From assembly GCF_041296385.1 (NCBI RefSeq), contig NC_091020.1, forward strand, positions 36,681,501 to 36,745,500: a stretch of 64,000 bases of DNA, read 5' to 3'. The position numbers and the translations under genes were made by a program. Origin of the DNA: Aphelocoma coerulescens (lineage: Eukaryota; Chordata; Aves; Passeriformes; Corvidae). How positions within the stretch are numbered: position 1 is the first letter of the stretch; each line of letters begins with the position of its first letter. This document shows, in pieces, positions 45,179 to 58,060 of this stretch. Under the pieces are notes generated by a model. The model did no database searches and was not told the origin of the DNA. It saw nothing but the letters and a program-made list of their open reading frames with translations.

Positions 45179-47959
45179 GTAAGTACCGCGGGCACCGGCG
45201 GGAGCTGGGGCTTCGCGGGCCGCCGGTCCCGGCGCCGCCCGCCCCCCGCGCTGCCGCCCCGAGCGCGGGTGCCGGTGGCGCAGGGGGGCCCGGCGGCCGT
45301 CCCGGCCGTGTCCCGGCGCTTCCCAGGGTGGGACGGCTCTGCTGGAGCGAGGGCTGGGGCGCGGGGCGGCGGTACAGCCGTGGGAGCGCCAGGAGCGGGG
45401 GGACGAGGGACGCCGGTGCCGTGTCCCTGCCCCCAAGGTGGTCGCCGTGTGACACCGTCCGCAGTGTCCGGGGGCTCCTCGGGGGAGCGGCGGAGCCCCC
45501 CGAAGCGCCCTGCCCGCCTCCGGACGCTCCTCCCCGGCTGCCGGGCACGGTGTGACACGAAAATGCAGCGTAATTTCTGTTCGGCGTAGTGTGTTCGGGC
45601 AAACGTCGGGAACGTTTCTCATCGCTGCAAATAAGGCGAGAGCCGCAGCTGGCACAAGCGAGCAGAGGGAGGAACGCTCGGTTCAGTGCGTGAATGAAGG
45701 CAGATGTCGATGATTATCGCTGGGCTCCCGCAGCCCGGAGACTGACCCCCGAGAGCCGCTGAAACCAGCAGCAAAGCCCCCCTGGGCCCGAGCAATGCCG
45801 ACACGTCCCACAGCCCGAGGGGAGCATGTCCAGGGGTTTGCTAGTTACAAAGTAATACGTATCTGGCATGGAATTGGGTCCAGGCTTGTGCTGTGTGTTG
45901 TTCTTGCTGTGTCTTACGACGGGCTTTGCTGTAAGCCCAATGCACAGAGCCCTGAAATGCAGTAACCGAGGGGTTTTTTTGTCTGGTCTTCAAAGTCTGC
46001 TTTGCTTTTTCATCACTTTAAAGGCTGTTCTGAAGTTCACACTTTGATTGTAACAGCTGTAGTCAAAGGATGCAGTTCATCTTTTCTTCAAGTTAAGTAA
46101 GCTTCTACAGTTATCACCATAGTTTTACACTTAAACATGCCACTTTGTGTTAAATGAACACTGTGAAAATGCTCATTTCATAGTAATTGTCATGGTTGTG
46201 GCCTTGGGCACACACAGCATCTATGTGTGATTGATGCTGGTGTGTTCAGTGGGGTTTCAGCAGGTGGTTCCTGCCTTTTTCGTACTCCATGGCTGGAGCC
46301 GAGGGGTGACAACACCTCTATGTCACCGAGCTTGCCATCCATATGAACCCTGCAACTCCAAGTGCTCTTGTGCTTTGATAAGAGCAGGCTCTTCAGAGCA
46401 CTGTCACTGCAGGAATCCCTGGCTGTCAGACCCAGCCATTTCCTGGTTGGTATTTGCGGCTCCGGGCGTTCCTGTAGCGTGCTCCCCGTGCAGTGTTTGC
46501 TGTACCAGAGGAAACGCGCTTCAGTTCTAGCCAGCAACTGCCTTACCATGAAAAATTTAGTTTTCTACAGCAAGCAAACCGAGCTCGTTTGGATCAGTTT
46601 CACTGCAGGGTGGGAAATTGAAAGACTGCTCTGAACATCTGTGGTTGTGGTCCTGCTGTGTGGCTGTTGGAGTTGGGACTGGTGGCTGCCTGGCCAAGCT
46701 TCTGGAGTTACATTAGTGCAGTTTGGGTGCAGGAAAGGTGACATTAACTGGGTTTGGGGATTTGGCTCTTGAGTTGTGTGTGGGAGCTGTCAGTGGCTGC
46801 TTCTGCTTGCTGGGCCCTTCCCATGCAGTCGAGGAATATGTTTCTTTGCTGTGACCTGGAATGATTTCAGTCCTGAACAAGGACTTGCTTTGATGGACTG
46901 TGCCAGAGCTGGGCTGGAAAACCACTTCCCGTTCCTTTAACTCATGTTTTCTATTTCTGATTTCAGTGGGAAATATATATTTTAATTAAACGCTTAGTCA
47001 GATGTTGCCTGACCTCGAGGCAGTGTTATGGTGTGTGCTGTCACAAGGCAGTGCAGGAATGCTGAGCAGATGGGATGGCCAGGGCAGGTATCCCACACTC
47101 ACACAGTCCTGCTGGCTCTTGTGCTGGGATCCCATCTGCTGTGGGCCAGAGCCCTCTGGGAAATATTCAGGAGCTCCAGGGCAGATGCCCATGGAGGAGG
47201 CTGCTGTTGGCAAGCTGGGTCTGGGCAGGGGGCTCTGGGGATGGGGGGCCCTGCAGGGTGGGACTCCTGCCCCCCTTCCACCAGCAAACCCCTGTGATGG
47301 CTCTGCACTGCCCTGTTTCTGTGTGTTCCCAGCAGCCTGAGTGGTGCTGTGTGGCAGCAGCGTGATTTGCACTTCATGTGTATTTTGTGTGAGCAATGTT
47401 TGCTTGTGTGTGCAAATGCTCTTGGGACCAGGATTTTATAGCTTAAAATGCCTTTGGTAGGCAGGTTTGCCTGGGTGGGACAGTCTTTCCTAGATCACTG
47501 GTGTTGCTGACCTGCTGTACTTTTGCAAAGAAGGGAAGATTGCTTTTTTTTGCTCTCCGATTGCCAGAAGCAGGTTATGATAACACCCGGGTTTGTTCCT
47601 GCCAGCTATCCCCATCCACTAATTACCTGTTGCAGTGGTGACCTGGGAGCTCATGAATAAACATGGTAAAGTGAAGAGGGAATGAGCTGGGTTCATTTCA
47701 TTCCTCTAGTAGTTTTGCTGCTTCATTAAAAACATTAATGGAGTACTAGATCTTCAAATATTCTTCCAAGTTACATAAACATGTGCATCTTGTGAATATG
47801 AATGTGTATGATTTTTGTTACCTTTGTGTTTACTTAAGCATTTAATGCTTTTCTTGCTATAGAATCTCTTCCTGGTTTTATCACAGTATACACAGTAACA
47901 AAGGATGGAGTTCAGGCTACCCATGAGTCACTCTTTCTCTTTTTGCCCTCCTCTGATGC

Positions 47960-48031
47960 TGCTGCCCATGGCAGGGGAATTCAACTAGATGATCTTTAAA
48001 AGTCCCTTCCAACCCAAACCTGTGATCCCAT
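47960..48031 (+). mobile_element. Short CR1 LINE tail in INPP5A intron 1
   Basis: CTGCCCATGGCAGGGGAATT, CAACTAGATGATCTTTAAAA and GTCCCTTCCAACCCAAACCT are the last CR1 bases in sense orientation. Only about 70 bases are left, followed by a C/T-rich stretch. Confidence 0.85.
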
Positions 48032-49669
48032 CCTCTCCCTCTTTCTCTCCCTTTCTAATTCCTTGCTTCCTTTCCTTCCTCTAGCTTCATTGACAAAATT
48101 TCACATGTACCTTGCAATGAGCTGAGTGCTGTGGTGGGCACAGAATCCATCTGCCTGGCACTGCACTGCTTTTTCTGTACAGGGATTTAATTAATGTCCT
48201 GAGGTTTTTTCCCAATCTGCTATATCCCCTTCATTCTGTTCAGTTGCTTTTAAAGGGCTGAGTGCTGCTTGTTTTCCCCTGTGACAGACACCTGGGAGTG
48301 GGGTGTGAGCAGCAGGCGAGGGGAGGCTGTGTGGAGAAAGCTTCCCTCACCACACGTGTCTCATGGCCAGGGCAGCACAGGAGCTGTGTCTGCTTCTGCT
48401 GCAGGGAGGCAGCTGGAGATCTTTGCAATTCAGTTGTCACGGCTGTGCCAGAAGTTTTGTTACTGTGTGCTGTGTGTTCATCTGAGTGCAGGCACAAACA
48501 CTGAAAAACCACCTTGGTGCTCACACCTGAAAATCATGTCTTACTCAGTGTCAGTTTTAGGTGACTTTAACAGTGGTTTAGTGTCTCCATGTAGATCTTT
48601 AGGAAAAGGATTTACAATATGCCCAGCAGACTTAGCTGTACAGGTTCTGGCATTTCTCCCTGGGTTGGAAAATAGTTCATTTGTTCCACTTATCTTTGAA
48701 ATTGGAATGTATGAGCCTAAATCAGGTTGGAGCTTCCGAAACCCTTCCATCTTCATACACTAGGTGTTTGTAGTTCTTAAATTCTCAGGACAGGTTTAAT
48801 CAGAATAGAAGTGCAATGATGACAAGGTAGGTAAAAGTTAACCAGAACATGTTATTTTATTAGCTTAAAAGAGAAAGAGGGGAGAAGTGTGCCAGGAAAT
48901 TGCTGTATGGGGCTGATAACCCATGATTTTAAATGACTAACAGCATTACTGCCCTACCTGTGCCCCTATTTTCTTTGACTCTACAGAACACTGACCTTCA
49001 TGTGATAGTGCCATAGTAGGGCAATAACCTTGGACATTCCAAGGTGGTCTTCACCTATGCACATTTGGGTGAATGTGTCCCTTTTCATACAGTACACAAA
49101 GAGGGCAGGGATGGAATTTCCTGTTTCAAGTCCTATTTGTAGTACTATTATAAATAAAGTTATTATTTAATTCTGAGTATGGACTTGAAATATTCTTTAC
49201 TTCTGTTAAAAGCTGAAGTCTGTCAATTGAATTTGAAGTAGAAGTAGTTCCCGTAATAATTTTTCAAAACAGCCTGCCCTTCTGATGGGTGGTGATCACA
49301 GTGTAGTGTCTCTTTATCGTGTCTGATCCTAATTTTCTGATTCTGAAGCAGTGGGCGTAGATTTGTTTTTGTATTGGACATCTGTGTATTTAGCTGGTAT
49401 TTGCTGATAACTGTAAGAGGTTTTTTGGCTTTCATTTTGTTTTCTTCTATTTTTTTTCCCCCCATGAATAATTATTTGTATTTTGTGGAATGTTTTGAAT
49501 GTGGTAGGATGGGAAATGTATTCGTTTGGCTTTGATGTCTAAATAAGCATTAAGACTAGCATGTTTCAATTCAAGGCATGCTCTCTTCAAATCACAGCTA
49601 TGAGATTGAATGAAAGGTAATGTTTGATTCATTGTGGCTTTTTAAAAGAAACTCTTGATTTCACTGCTG

Positions 49670-49750
49670 AGAAACACTTAAGCCATCCTTACGGTCAGGC
49701 AGTGTTGATGTTATCTGGAGTGGAAGATCAAACTAACCCAACCTGTCCAG
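49670..49750 (+). other. Exon-like segment with strong splice donor in intron 1
   Basis: A strong donor CCAG|GTAAGAGT lies at 49750/49751. Upstream, open sequence reads HLSHPYGQAVLMLSG and ends at the donor. Possible acceptors are TTTCACTGCTGAG (near 49670) or CCTTACGGTCAG (near 49698); both are mediocre. The peptide does not resemble INPP5A or any family I know. It could be a cryptic or alternative exon, or simply a decoy donor. Confidence 0.2.
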
Positions 49751-52700
49751 GTAAGAGTGATGTTTCTCGGGGTTGTTTCAGTGTGTGGGAGCGTTCCTGC
49801 AGGTGTGCTGGATTGGCAGCTGGCAGGGAGGGAGTGGGGAGCCTGGGCTTGTGTTCTAGCCAGGTGAGGGCAAGAGCAGCAGAACTGAGGAAGAGGGGAG
49901 AGGCTGATGGGAGAAGAGTCCTGGCCCGTCTTTGCCAGTGGGTCCATACTCCTCTCGCTGTGCTGCCCAAAGTTCAGTGGGAGCTGGGGCTGGGGCTATG
50001 GCCAGGGGGATCTGGCAGGCTGGAGCCTGCCAGGACTGAGCTTGGCACTGAGCACTTTGGCTGGCTCCCAAGGGCTCCAGACTTGGGGGGTAATTGTCTT
50101 GCTCTCTTTGATGCCGCAAGATTGTGTGCTCACAGCTCAGACTTGGATTTGAGGGCTATGTACTTTTGAGCAATAATGTAGTATTTATAATAGGAAAAGT
50201 ATTTTTCAGTGTTCTTTATGATGGGAACTGTAGAAATAAGTAGTCTCCAACTTCTCTTTATCTGACTCTGTGCTTTCCAGTTTCTGGTTGTTTTGATGTC
50301 TTCTTTCTGTTTTTTTGGGGTTTTTTTTTGTTGTTGTGGGAGTGGCCTTGTTAATTTCTTAAATATTGTTGCTGCCTTCTGTTTGTTTGGTTTTCTGTGG
50401 CAGAATCTCAAATGTTTTTCTTACAGTTTCTACCATACTCATGTTTATGTTGTATTTTAGGAGGCTTTCTTGGTTTACTCCATTCTAAACTCCCTGTGCC
50501 AGGAGGTGAAATTTTGAGGTAGACCTGGCTGCAGAATAGCGCTGGCTTTGTGTGCCCTTCTTAGTGTGATGCTGTGAAAAGGGATTTTAGTTTGAAAATC
50601 CTTCACTGCTGCTTGTATTTTGCGCTGGGGGATGAGCTGAGGGATGTGTGTGTGGGCAGCTGGTGGGCTTGGGCCATACGGTGGAGCTGCACCAGCAGCA
50701 GTGCCCAAGCTGGCCTGTGTTACAGAGGTGCTTTTTCCAGGTGTCTCGAGACAAGAAGCAGGTGCTGGTGCATGTGCTTTGAAGCAGCTGTAGGCTGTCT
50801 GAGGAGTGGTACCCGTTAGTAACTCCTCCTTTGTTTGGTCTTTGGTGGGTGGTGGTGTCAGATGTGCACAGCGGGTGATGTGCTCGCAGCTGTGTGGTTT
50901 GACAAGGTCAGTGTCAATCCCTCACAGCCTGCTTGGAGAGGAACTAAATACTTGTCCTGATTTACGGCTCCCTGAGTGTCAGCTCTAAGTAACCCAGCTC
51001 TTGGCATGCCTAGGCTAGGCTAAGGACGCGTATCAGTGTGTGCTGGGGGGGTTACTGTGACCAGTGCCCCCACGCAGAACATCCCCATCTGCAGCACTTC
51101 CCATGTGAAGGCTGTGAGTGTCCTGCTCACCAGCAGCCCTTCCCCTTCAGCCCCTGAGGTGTACTGAGAGTGATAGTTGAGTATGAGCTGCAGAGCAAAG
51201 TCCTCTTTTAAATATAAATGAGGCACAAGACCTAAAGCAGACATGCAATAAAGCAGTGACACATTATTGTGCATCCATGTACTTGTAAATTTAAAGCTCT
51301 AATTTACTGAAGATGACTGGAACAGTAACAGTACAGGCAGCACAGAGGGTAGAGGTTTCCTCCAAGATGGAGTTGTATGTTTAAAAAAATCTACGTTTTT
51401 CTTTAGCAAAAATCCAGCACTTTTTTTTCTTTAGCAGATAGTTTTACAGTTTTCTGAGCAGAAGAGTTTCCATTAAGAGCTGGTACAGTGTTTAGCCTCC
51501 TTTAAGGAGGATGCTCAGAGGTTTATCTTATAGACCATCTTTTCTTTCCTTGTGATTAAGTGCTGTCACTGACAACAGGAGCACATGGAACACGAGGAGG
51601 TAATAGTGGCAAAGTGCATTATAATTACACCTTTTTTTAATGTGGTTTTATAGCAGTAGAGTTGGCATTTTGCAGCTTGTTGGGTTTCCACAAATCATCA
51701 CTGTATCAGTGTGATTTTTTAAAAGGACTTTGTTCCTATTTTATTTCATATTTGAAGATGATACTATGCAATATGAATAGGATACCATAGGAAGAAAGCT
51801 TTACATGCAGATCTGATAGTTTTTTAGCTTGGACAAGCTCTAGGCCATATTTTAAAGATTTTGTTCCTGTTCCAAAGTTCTCATCATCAATTTTCTTACC
51901 ACAAAATTTGACTTCAAAGACACAGAATACCAGTCAAGCCCTCAAATTTCATGATTTACATAAAAAGCTGATCTGGTTTTTACTTACTATTTCTGTTTCC
52001 CCTTTTCTATTATTTATTTCATCATACTGTTTATATCTTCTACCCTCACTAATGTATTTCTTCTTTTTACCTCAGACACTTTCTTTCCCTTTCTGGTATC
52101 GTGTGTACTCACCTCCTTCTGGAAGCTCTCCCCTTATTCCTCATTTATGACTTGAAGCGAGTCACTTAAAGGAGTCTTTTTGATTTGTAGTTTTGTGGGT
52201 GCCTCGTATGCCATCAGGAAGGTGGGTGTGGCTGTCCTGAGTACTCTTTCCTCTGTTGAAGAGGCGATCCCACAGGTTAAACTCAGTTTCCTCTCCACCA
52301 TGGGCACGCCGTGCCTTGGCATCCTAGCGGAAGAGGAAATCAAGTGACTGAACTACCTTGGAAGAGAAACTGGCTTTAAGTGTGGCTCTGGAAGATGTCT
52401 CTTCCACCACCCTGCAGAGGATCAGCCACTTTGTCTGTAGCTTTGCTTTGTCCTCTGCCCCTAAACTTACCTTAAATTGGAAAAAAGAAAAATAAAATAA
52501 AAAGTCAGGCAGACAGGTGTGACTGCAAGCTAGTTGTATGCTTTTAGTATGTGGAAACTCTCAAAATACATCTGTGTTAGTGTAGGTTAATACTTTATTT
52601 GATATTCTCTAATCATCTTGTTTCACCCTCTTAGTGGAGAACAGGAAGTGGTCACAGGAAAACAGGACTTTGACCCCAGGGGCTGCTTGAATGGCCTGTC

Positions 52701-53888
52701 AGAGTCCTTTGGCATCCTTTTGGCATCTCTATTACTGCAGTGGCATCTTCCCCTGCTGAAATTTCTATGGAAATATGTTATTTTTTATATTGTGGAGAAG
52801 GTCACATTAAACACAATAATCATCATTCTGGGGAAGAGAGAGTTTTAAAAGTAAAATGCTACTTTTGCTTCTTTTCTTCCAATGGTGGGTAGTAGTTATT
52901 CAACACTCTTAGCACTAGTATCAGTATTTGTACATCATTTAAAAATGTAAAAATTTTATTTAATCACTTTATTTTCTAACACTTTTCCTGTTATTGGCAA
53001 AGCTTGAAGTTAAAGCATTTACTGAAGCAAACAAAAGTGTTCATTGTTCTTGTATGATATTTGAAGTCAGACATAATTGATGGTTTTCATTAATGTCTTC
53101 AAGTTGTTAAGCACTCATCTTCATGAGTCAGCCAGCTGTAACAGATGATATCCTTGAAAGCAGAACATTAAAGCTAAGGAAAGCAATTAACCTGTGGTGT
53201 TGTCACAGGTTTTCTTCTCTCGTGGTGTAGGTACCTTAGGTTTGTTTCCAGCAGCTCTTAGGGGGTGTGACCGTCACTGACACCTGGGTGTTTATCACAC
53301 TGCAGTGCAGCTGAGACCTCCGGGCTGTAATTCGAGGTGGGGACCCATGGCTCAGGGATGTGGTTACAAGTGGCAAGGTGCAACATGGAGAGCTTTTCTT
53401 TTCCTTGTGGTTTGTGACTGGAAGGATTGTCCCTTCAGGTTTTGCTTTGTCTGCAGTAAAATAGCTTCTGATCTTTTCTTGTACTGTTTCCCAAGTTGGT
53501 GAAAAGCTGTCCCACCTATATTCCTTGCCAAATTCTCCTGTCCCTGTCTTTTTTGTCTCTTCTTCTTTTCCCTGATTTCACCTTGGTTTATTTTTTAATA
53601 CAGTTCACAGCCAGAAGATCTAGTCAGGAGAGGCTTTAGTGCCACACCAAATTGTAGCAGAGCCAGAAAGAAGGAGATGGGTGATGCATGGTGTGCAGGG
53701 CTGCCTGCCCTGGGCAGAGGCCAGCCAAGGGTTCTGCCCAGACAGAGCTTTTGGATAACATGGGGGTGAAGGAGAAGAAATCCTGACCTCTCTCACACAC
53801 AAGCTCTTGTTTTTAAGAAAAACACATGGTTTTGTGTTTGCCCACTTCCTGTGTCTATGCTTGAGGCCACAGCCAGCCAGCCGGCTCC

Positions 53889-53966
53889 CCACCATCCATG
53901 GTCTGGGCTTTGCTCTCCACCATCCGTGGTCTGGGCTTTGCTCTCCACCATTCGTGGTCTGGGCTT
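53889..53966 (+). repeat. 28-bp tandem repeat, about 2.8 units
   Basis: Units start at 53889, 53917 and 53945 with CCACCATCC(A/G)TGGTCTGGG and CTTTGCTCT, differing at only a few bases. It lies in INPP5A intron 1. Confidence 0.93.
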
Positions 53967-55959
53967 ACCTGCTCCTTGCAGATCACTGACAGCTCCAGAA
54001 GCCCTGGAAGCATGGCATTTGCTCACATCCCACTTGTGGTCAGTCTTTGAAGCCAGAAGGAAAAAATGTTGATTTGGGCTGGTTTGCATCTGGAAGCCAT
54101 GCACTGTTCCTCTTAGGCCATGGGTGAGAGCCACAGCAATGGCTTGTTCCTTCAGCCTTGGCTCAAGAAAGACTGAGGAGCACCTCATATGGACTGCAGC
54201 ACAGCCTGTATGGGCATGCACCACCTTGGGTTACTGGAGAAGCTCCTGGCAAAACAAAGGCTCAGATAATCTGAGATGTGTGAGCCTTCTGCTTAACAAG
54301 AGGTTCTTGGCTTGCACAAGCTCAAAGCAAAACCAGCTCTCTTTAGTTATGGGAGTAAGTAAAAGCAAGGAAAGATGGTCTGTGTGGGTCTGCACTTTGG
54401 TGAGGCTCACAGAGACTGTTTACAGGATGTAGATAACGTCACCTTCTCCAGAACGTTCAGCTCTTGCTAGGAGGCCTCGCTCGCACAGCGCAGGAGTGGC
54501 CGATCACAGGCACTGGGTGCCATGGGAACACGCAGTATCCAAAACCTGTTTGTTGTACTTCACACGAGGTAGAGCTGCCTCTACATGTTCACTCCTCACT
54601 TTCCATTTTCCACTGCATTCTTGAAAAGAATTTTTTTTTTTTAATTGTCCTTGAATGCTTGAATGTGTTGGCAAGGCAGTGCATATTAGTGGCTGGACTC
54701 TTTAGAGCACCTCTGTACCGGGCTTGTGGCACTCTTGGCACTGCAGTGGGTGAACAGTGAGAGGCACACAGGCATTGGGAGTGGGACCTAATCCTGGATT
54801 CTTTCATTAAATCTTTTAAAGTGATGTGGTGGGAGTTTGTTTTGAAGTTTTTTGTTTTCCTGGTGTGGCAAACTCTCTAAGTTTAGAGGCTTTACCAATC
54901 CTTTTGGAAAAGCAAAACTAGTTTTCCTGTAGGAACAGCTCAGAACTGTATGCTGTGTGTCAAGTGAATAGGAAAAGAAATGGTACAAAAATCACTTGAG
55001 GAAAGTCTGTACTCATGAAGTACCATCAGCCAGTATTGGCTCTGTTTTAATCACTTCAGAATTTTTATTTAAGGACTCTCTGGGCAGTGAAGACCTTTCT
55101 GTGCACTCTTGGGAAGACAGCTGTCATTTGGTCCAGCACTGCAGCAGGCTTGCACAAAGAAGGTTCCCTTTGACAAAAGTGTTGGCTGTTTGTCCCTGAC
55201 CTCACCATTCAAAATGCTTTTTAAAACTGTCTGTTCAAAGTGAAAGTTTTGATCTAGAATTCCTGTCATGCTTTTTATTGGAGGAAGAAATTGAAAATCT
55301 GTTTGGATTTTTTAAAATTTATTTTTAACTTCAAATGCTGCCAGGCACATGAAGGAGTCAAGAACTGGGTGGGGACAGTATGATAGGACCAACCTGCTCA
55401 CTTCAGAGAACTGGATGTGACCCAAAAATCTTCTGCTAAAACAAGTTTATTTTCATGAACTGGCAGTGTTGTTTTTCTGGGCTGGGAGGACAGGCCTGAT
55501 CCTGGCTCCACTGTTCACCAGGCTCTGAAGCCAGTTCTCATTTGTCTTGTGGGACAGCCTTTATGCAAAAAGGAACAAGCCCTTTTCTCTTCAGCTGTCC
55601 TTACTAAATATTAAAGTATTTGTTATTTATGACCATTGTGCACCTTTTGCTTATCTCAACAAAGAAAGATCTGCAGTTCCTTTCCCACTTTTTCCTAAAT
55701 TATATGAATGTTGTGTGGATCTACTTGTCTGTGTAGGCTGTTACTATCATTATAGCGTCACTGAAGTGTGTGAACAGAAAATTATATCCCAGGATGGATG
55801 AAGACAGAATTGTGTCAGCCAGGTGAAGGGAGATATCCTTGATAAGTAGGTGAATTTCAATGCAAGGCTTGGTTGTGTTTCTTAAAAATAATGAACTTCT
55901 GTGAACATTCAGTGCTGTATAATGAAAGTCCATGTTGAACAGATAAAGGTAGAAACTGC

Positions 55960-56135
55960 TACATCCAGAGCAGTGCAAGAAAGGTTCATAAGGAAATGCC
56001 AGAGAGGTGGTGGTACCTCCATCATTGGAGGTACTTGGAAGCCATCTGGACAAGGCCCTGAGCAGCTGACTCTTGGGAGACTTTGTTTGAGCAGGGAGAT
56101 GGACCTCCAGAACTCCATCACATTTTGTGACTCTG
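55960..56135 (+). mobile_element. Old CR1 LINE fragment in INPP5A intron 1
   Basis: A degraded CR1-like segment: AGGAAATGCCAGAGAGGTGG, ATTGGAGGTACTTGGAAGCC, ATCTGGACAAGGCCCTGAGC and GAGATGGACCTCCAGAACTC. It lacks an intact octamer tail. A 218-codon minus frame (55721-56377) runs through it and is probably an accident. Confidence 0.7.
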
Positions 56136-56949
56136 TAGCCAGACATTATACATTTTTTCCTTGGTTTTATTTTTGTTGCTGATGCCATTGCCCTTTGCTT
56201 TCCAGCACTTGCTAGGGGTGACAGCATACTTCTCTGTTCAACATTTTGTGGCAAATCCTCTTTCCTTTTTATCTGCATTTCTGTTATCAGTGTAGACCAT
56301 TTCCAGATGCTTTGCCGAGTCACTGGTCCAGGAACTGGAACATGTGCATGCTTTCCTGAAAATTGGAGGAAAACCATCCATGTTGTCTGTCAGCTTATAA
56401 AGTCTCTAAATCTTGTGAAAACTTCCTCATACCCTCTTAGTGTGTGGGAACTGGAATCTCCAAGTCAGGCTTGCAGCTCTGATGGGTTTTGTTTGTTTGC
56501 TTTCCTGTTGACATTTCAGTAGCAAATAAATACACTGTTCCCAGTTACTTCAGAAGTAGGAAACAGCCAGAAGACCTTTTCAAGTGCCTGAGACAGTAAG
56601 GGCAGTGGATCTGCAGGGTTTACTAGCAGCTAATGTGACATTTACCCAAAATGAACCTGCAGGAGAGGCATGAGGTGGGAAGTGATTCAATAGCAGAGAG
56701 GCTGCTATGCTTGTATGTTTCTTTTCTATCTACTCCTGTGTTTGCAGCATTGCTGGTTTTTTTGCTTGAAGCATGATTGGTCCAAACAACTGTGCTGAGA
56801 ACCAGGATAAGTCATAGGACAGAAAAAAAAAAAAAAGTATTCCTCTTGTATTTACGTTTTTGTTCAATCCCCATGTCATGTACAGCGCAGAGACCTGCTG
56901 TTTACGTTTGGAGTCGTTCACCTGGCACAGCTGGAGCTTCTGCCAGCAC

Positions 56950-57280
56950 TGTGAAGCTGTCCGTGGCCCAAGGGCCAGCGTGTCCGAGGGCAGCTGAGCG
57001 CAGCCGCAGGGCCGGGGCTTGGCTCGCCGGGCTCAGCGGGCCCGGGCCCGCCCGCCGCGGTGGGAATGCCGCCGTCGCCGCCAGCAGCAGGGCAGGTTCG
57101 GACCCTTCCCTCTGCCGGGAATTCCAGACCTGATCTCCGCGGTGACTCCTGCCGGCTTAGCGGCGTTGCCTAACCCACAGCTGTGGCCCGGGGCTGGCTC
57201 TCTCCGTGCTCCTCCCTGCTGCCGCTGGGGACGGGGCGGTGGGGCCACGGCTCGCGGGTGGCTTCTTGCGGAGCAAGTGG
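56950..57280. promoter_or_regulatory. CpG-rich patch inside INPP5A intron 1
   Basis: About 330 bases contain many CpGs, including CCCGCCCGCCGCGGTGGG around 57050 and several GCCGCCGTCGCC-type runs. They lie in an otherwise AT-rich intron about 11.9 kb downstream of exon 1. Such patches can be alternative promoters or enhancers. No conserved reading frame was recognised; open frames of 97-175 codons here reflect base composition. Confidence 0.5.
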
Positions 57281-57769
57281 CCCTGCTGGAGCAGGGGATG
57301 GCACAGGTCGGTAAGGCAGGTCTCATGGTGCTCGGGATGGGTCACGGAAGAAGGCGAGACTGGTGGAGTCTCTTGAGGCCATGGATATCGACAGTGTTGT
57401 CTGTCCCTCTCCCCATTCCCTCTCTGCAAACAGAAAGCAGCTTTGCAGCTGTGCGAGTTCTTTGTTGGAGGAGTCTCGGTCTCATCTGCTGCTCGAGGTG
57501 GTGGGCATGGGCTTATCCTGAAAACCTGTGTAGGGTCGTGTCCTAGAAATGGAGAGACCCCTTTGTGCCACACACTGTAAATGCACAAGAGCTGCTTAGT
57601 TTTGAATAATTTGCGACTTCTAGGTTCACCCCTGCAGTGGGGTCCAGAAATGGGAACAAGGACTGGAGCAGAAGAGGATGAAGAGGGCTCTTATGCAGAA
57701 TCACAGCCATCTCCCTGGGATGTCACACAAATACTGAAATATTAATGTATATCCTGGATAAGAGACAGT

Positions 57770-57850
57770 TGTTTAAAAAAAGTTTAAAAAAACCCCAAAC
57801 AAAATCCAACCAAGGAAAAACCCCAAGCAAATCCCCAAACTCCCAAATCC
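57770..57850 (+). repeat. A/C-rich low-complexity tract in intron 1
   Basis: TTTAAAAAAAGTTTAAAAAA is followed by CCCCAAACAAAATCCAACCA and further CCCCAA blocks. It is similar in style to the tract at 5150. Confidence 0.85.
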
Positions 57851-58026
57851 TCAGACAGTTAAAAGTGAATGTTATGTAGCCTCATGCTTGGCAGGAAGGT
57901 TGTTACTGGTTTTTCTTCCAAATACAAGAATAAGCCAATGGTGAATCTCAGCTGTAGTGAAAAGCTGGCTTTGCTGAGGAGTCTGGAAATGCTTGGGTCA
58001 TGTTACTGTGTTCTTTAGAGCTCCTC

Positions 58027-58060
58027 CTGTCTAACATATCCTGGAGAATATGTTAGACAG
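58027..58060. other. 13-bp perfect stem-loop with 8-base loop
   Basis: CTGTCTAACATAT and its exact complement ATATGTTAGACAG flank CCTGGAGA. The stem is perfect and isolated, with no extension beyond it. In the intron transcript it would fold into a short hairpin. It is shorter than a microRNA precursor. Confidence 0.9.

Larger units (their letters stand above)
43950..45560. promoter_or_regulatory. CpG island spanning the INPP5A promoter and first exon
   Basis: CpG dinucleotides become dense from about 43950 and stay dense to about 45560, peaking at 44400-45300 where GC content is very high. Flanking DNA on both sides is ordinary AT-rich, CpG-poor sequence. The island covers the INPP5A coding start, its likely 5' UTR and the start of intron 1. 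This is the usual setting of a broadly expressed vertebrate promoter. Long open frames on both strands here, including one of 426 codons on the minus strand at 44375-45655, follow from the shortage of stop codons in GC-rich DNA and are not called as genes. Confidence 0.92.

Noticed and set aside
44375..45655. 426-codon minus-strand frame and other long frames in the INPP5A CpG island
   Set aside because: High GC content removes stop codons; the Arg/Ala/Gly/Pro-rich translations show no domain, and the frame runs antisense to a confident exon.
55721..56377. 218-codon minus-strand frame
   Set aside because: Runs antisense through a degraded CR1 fragment and shows no known protein domain.
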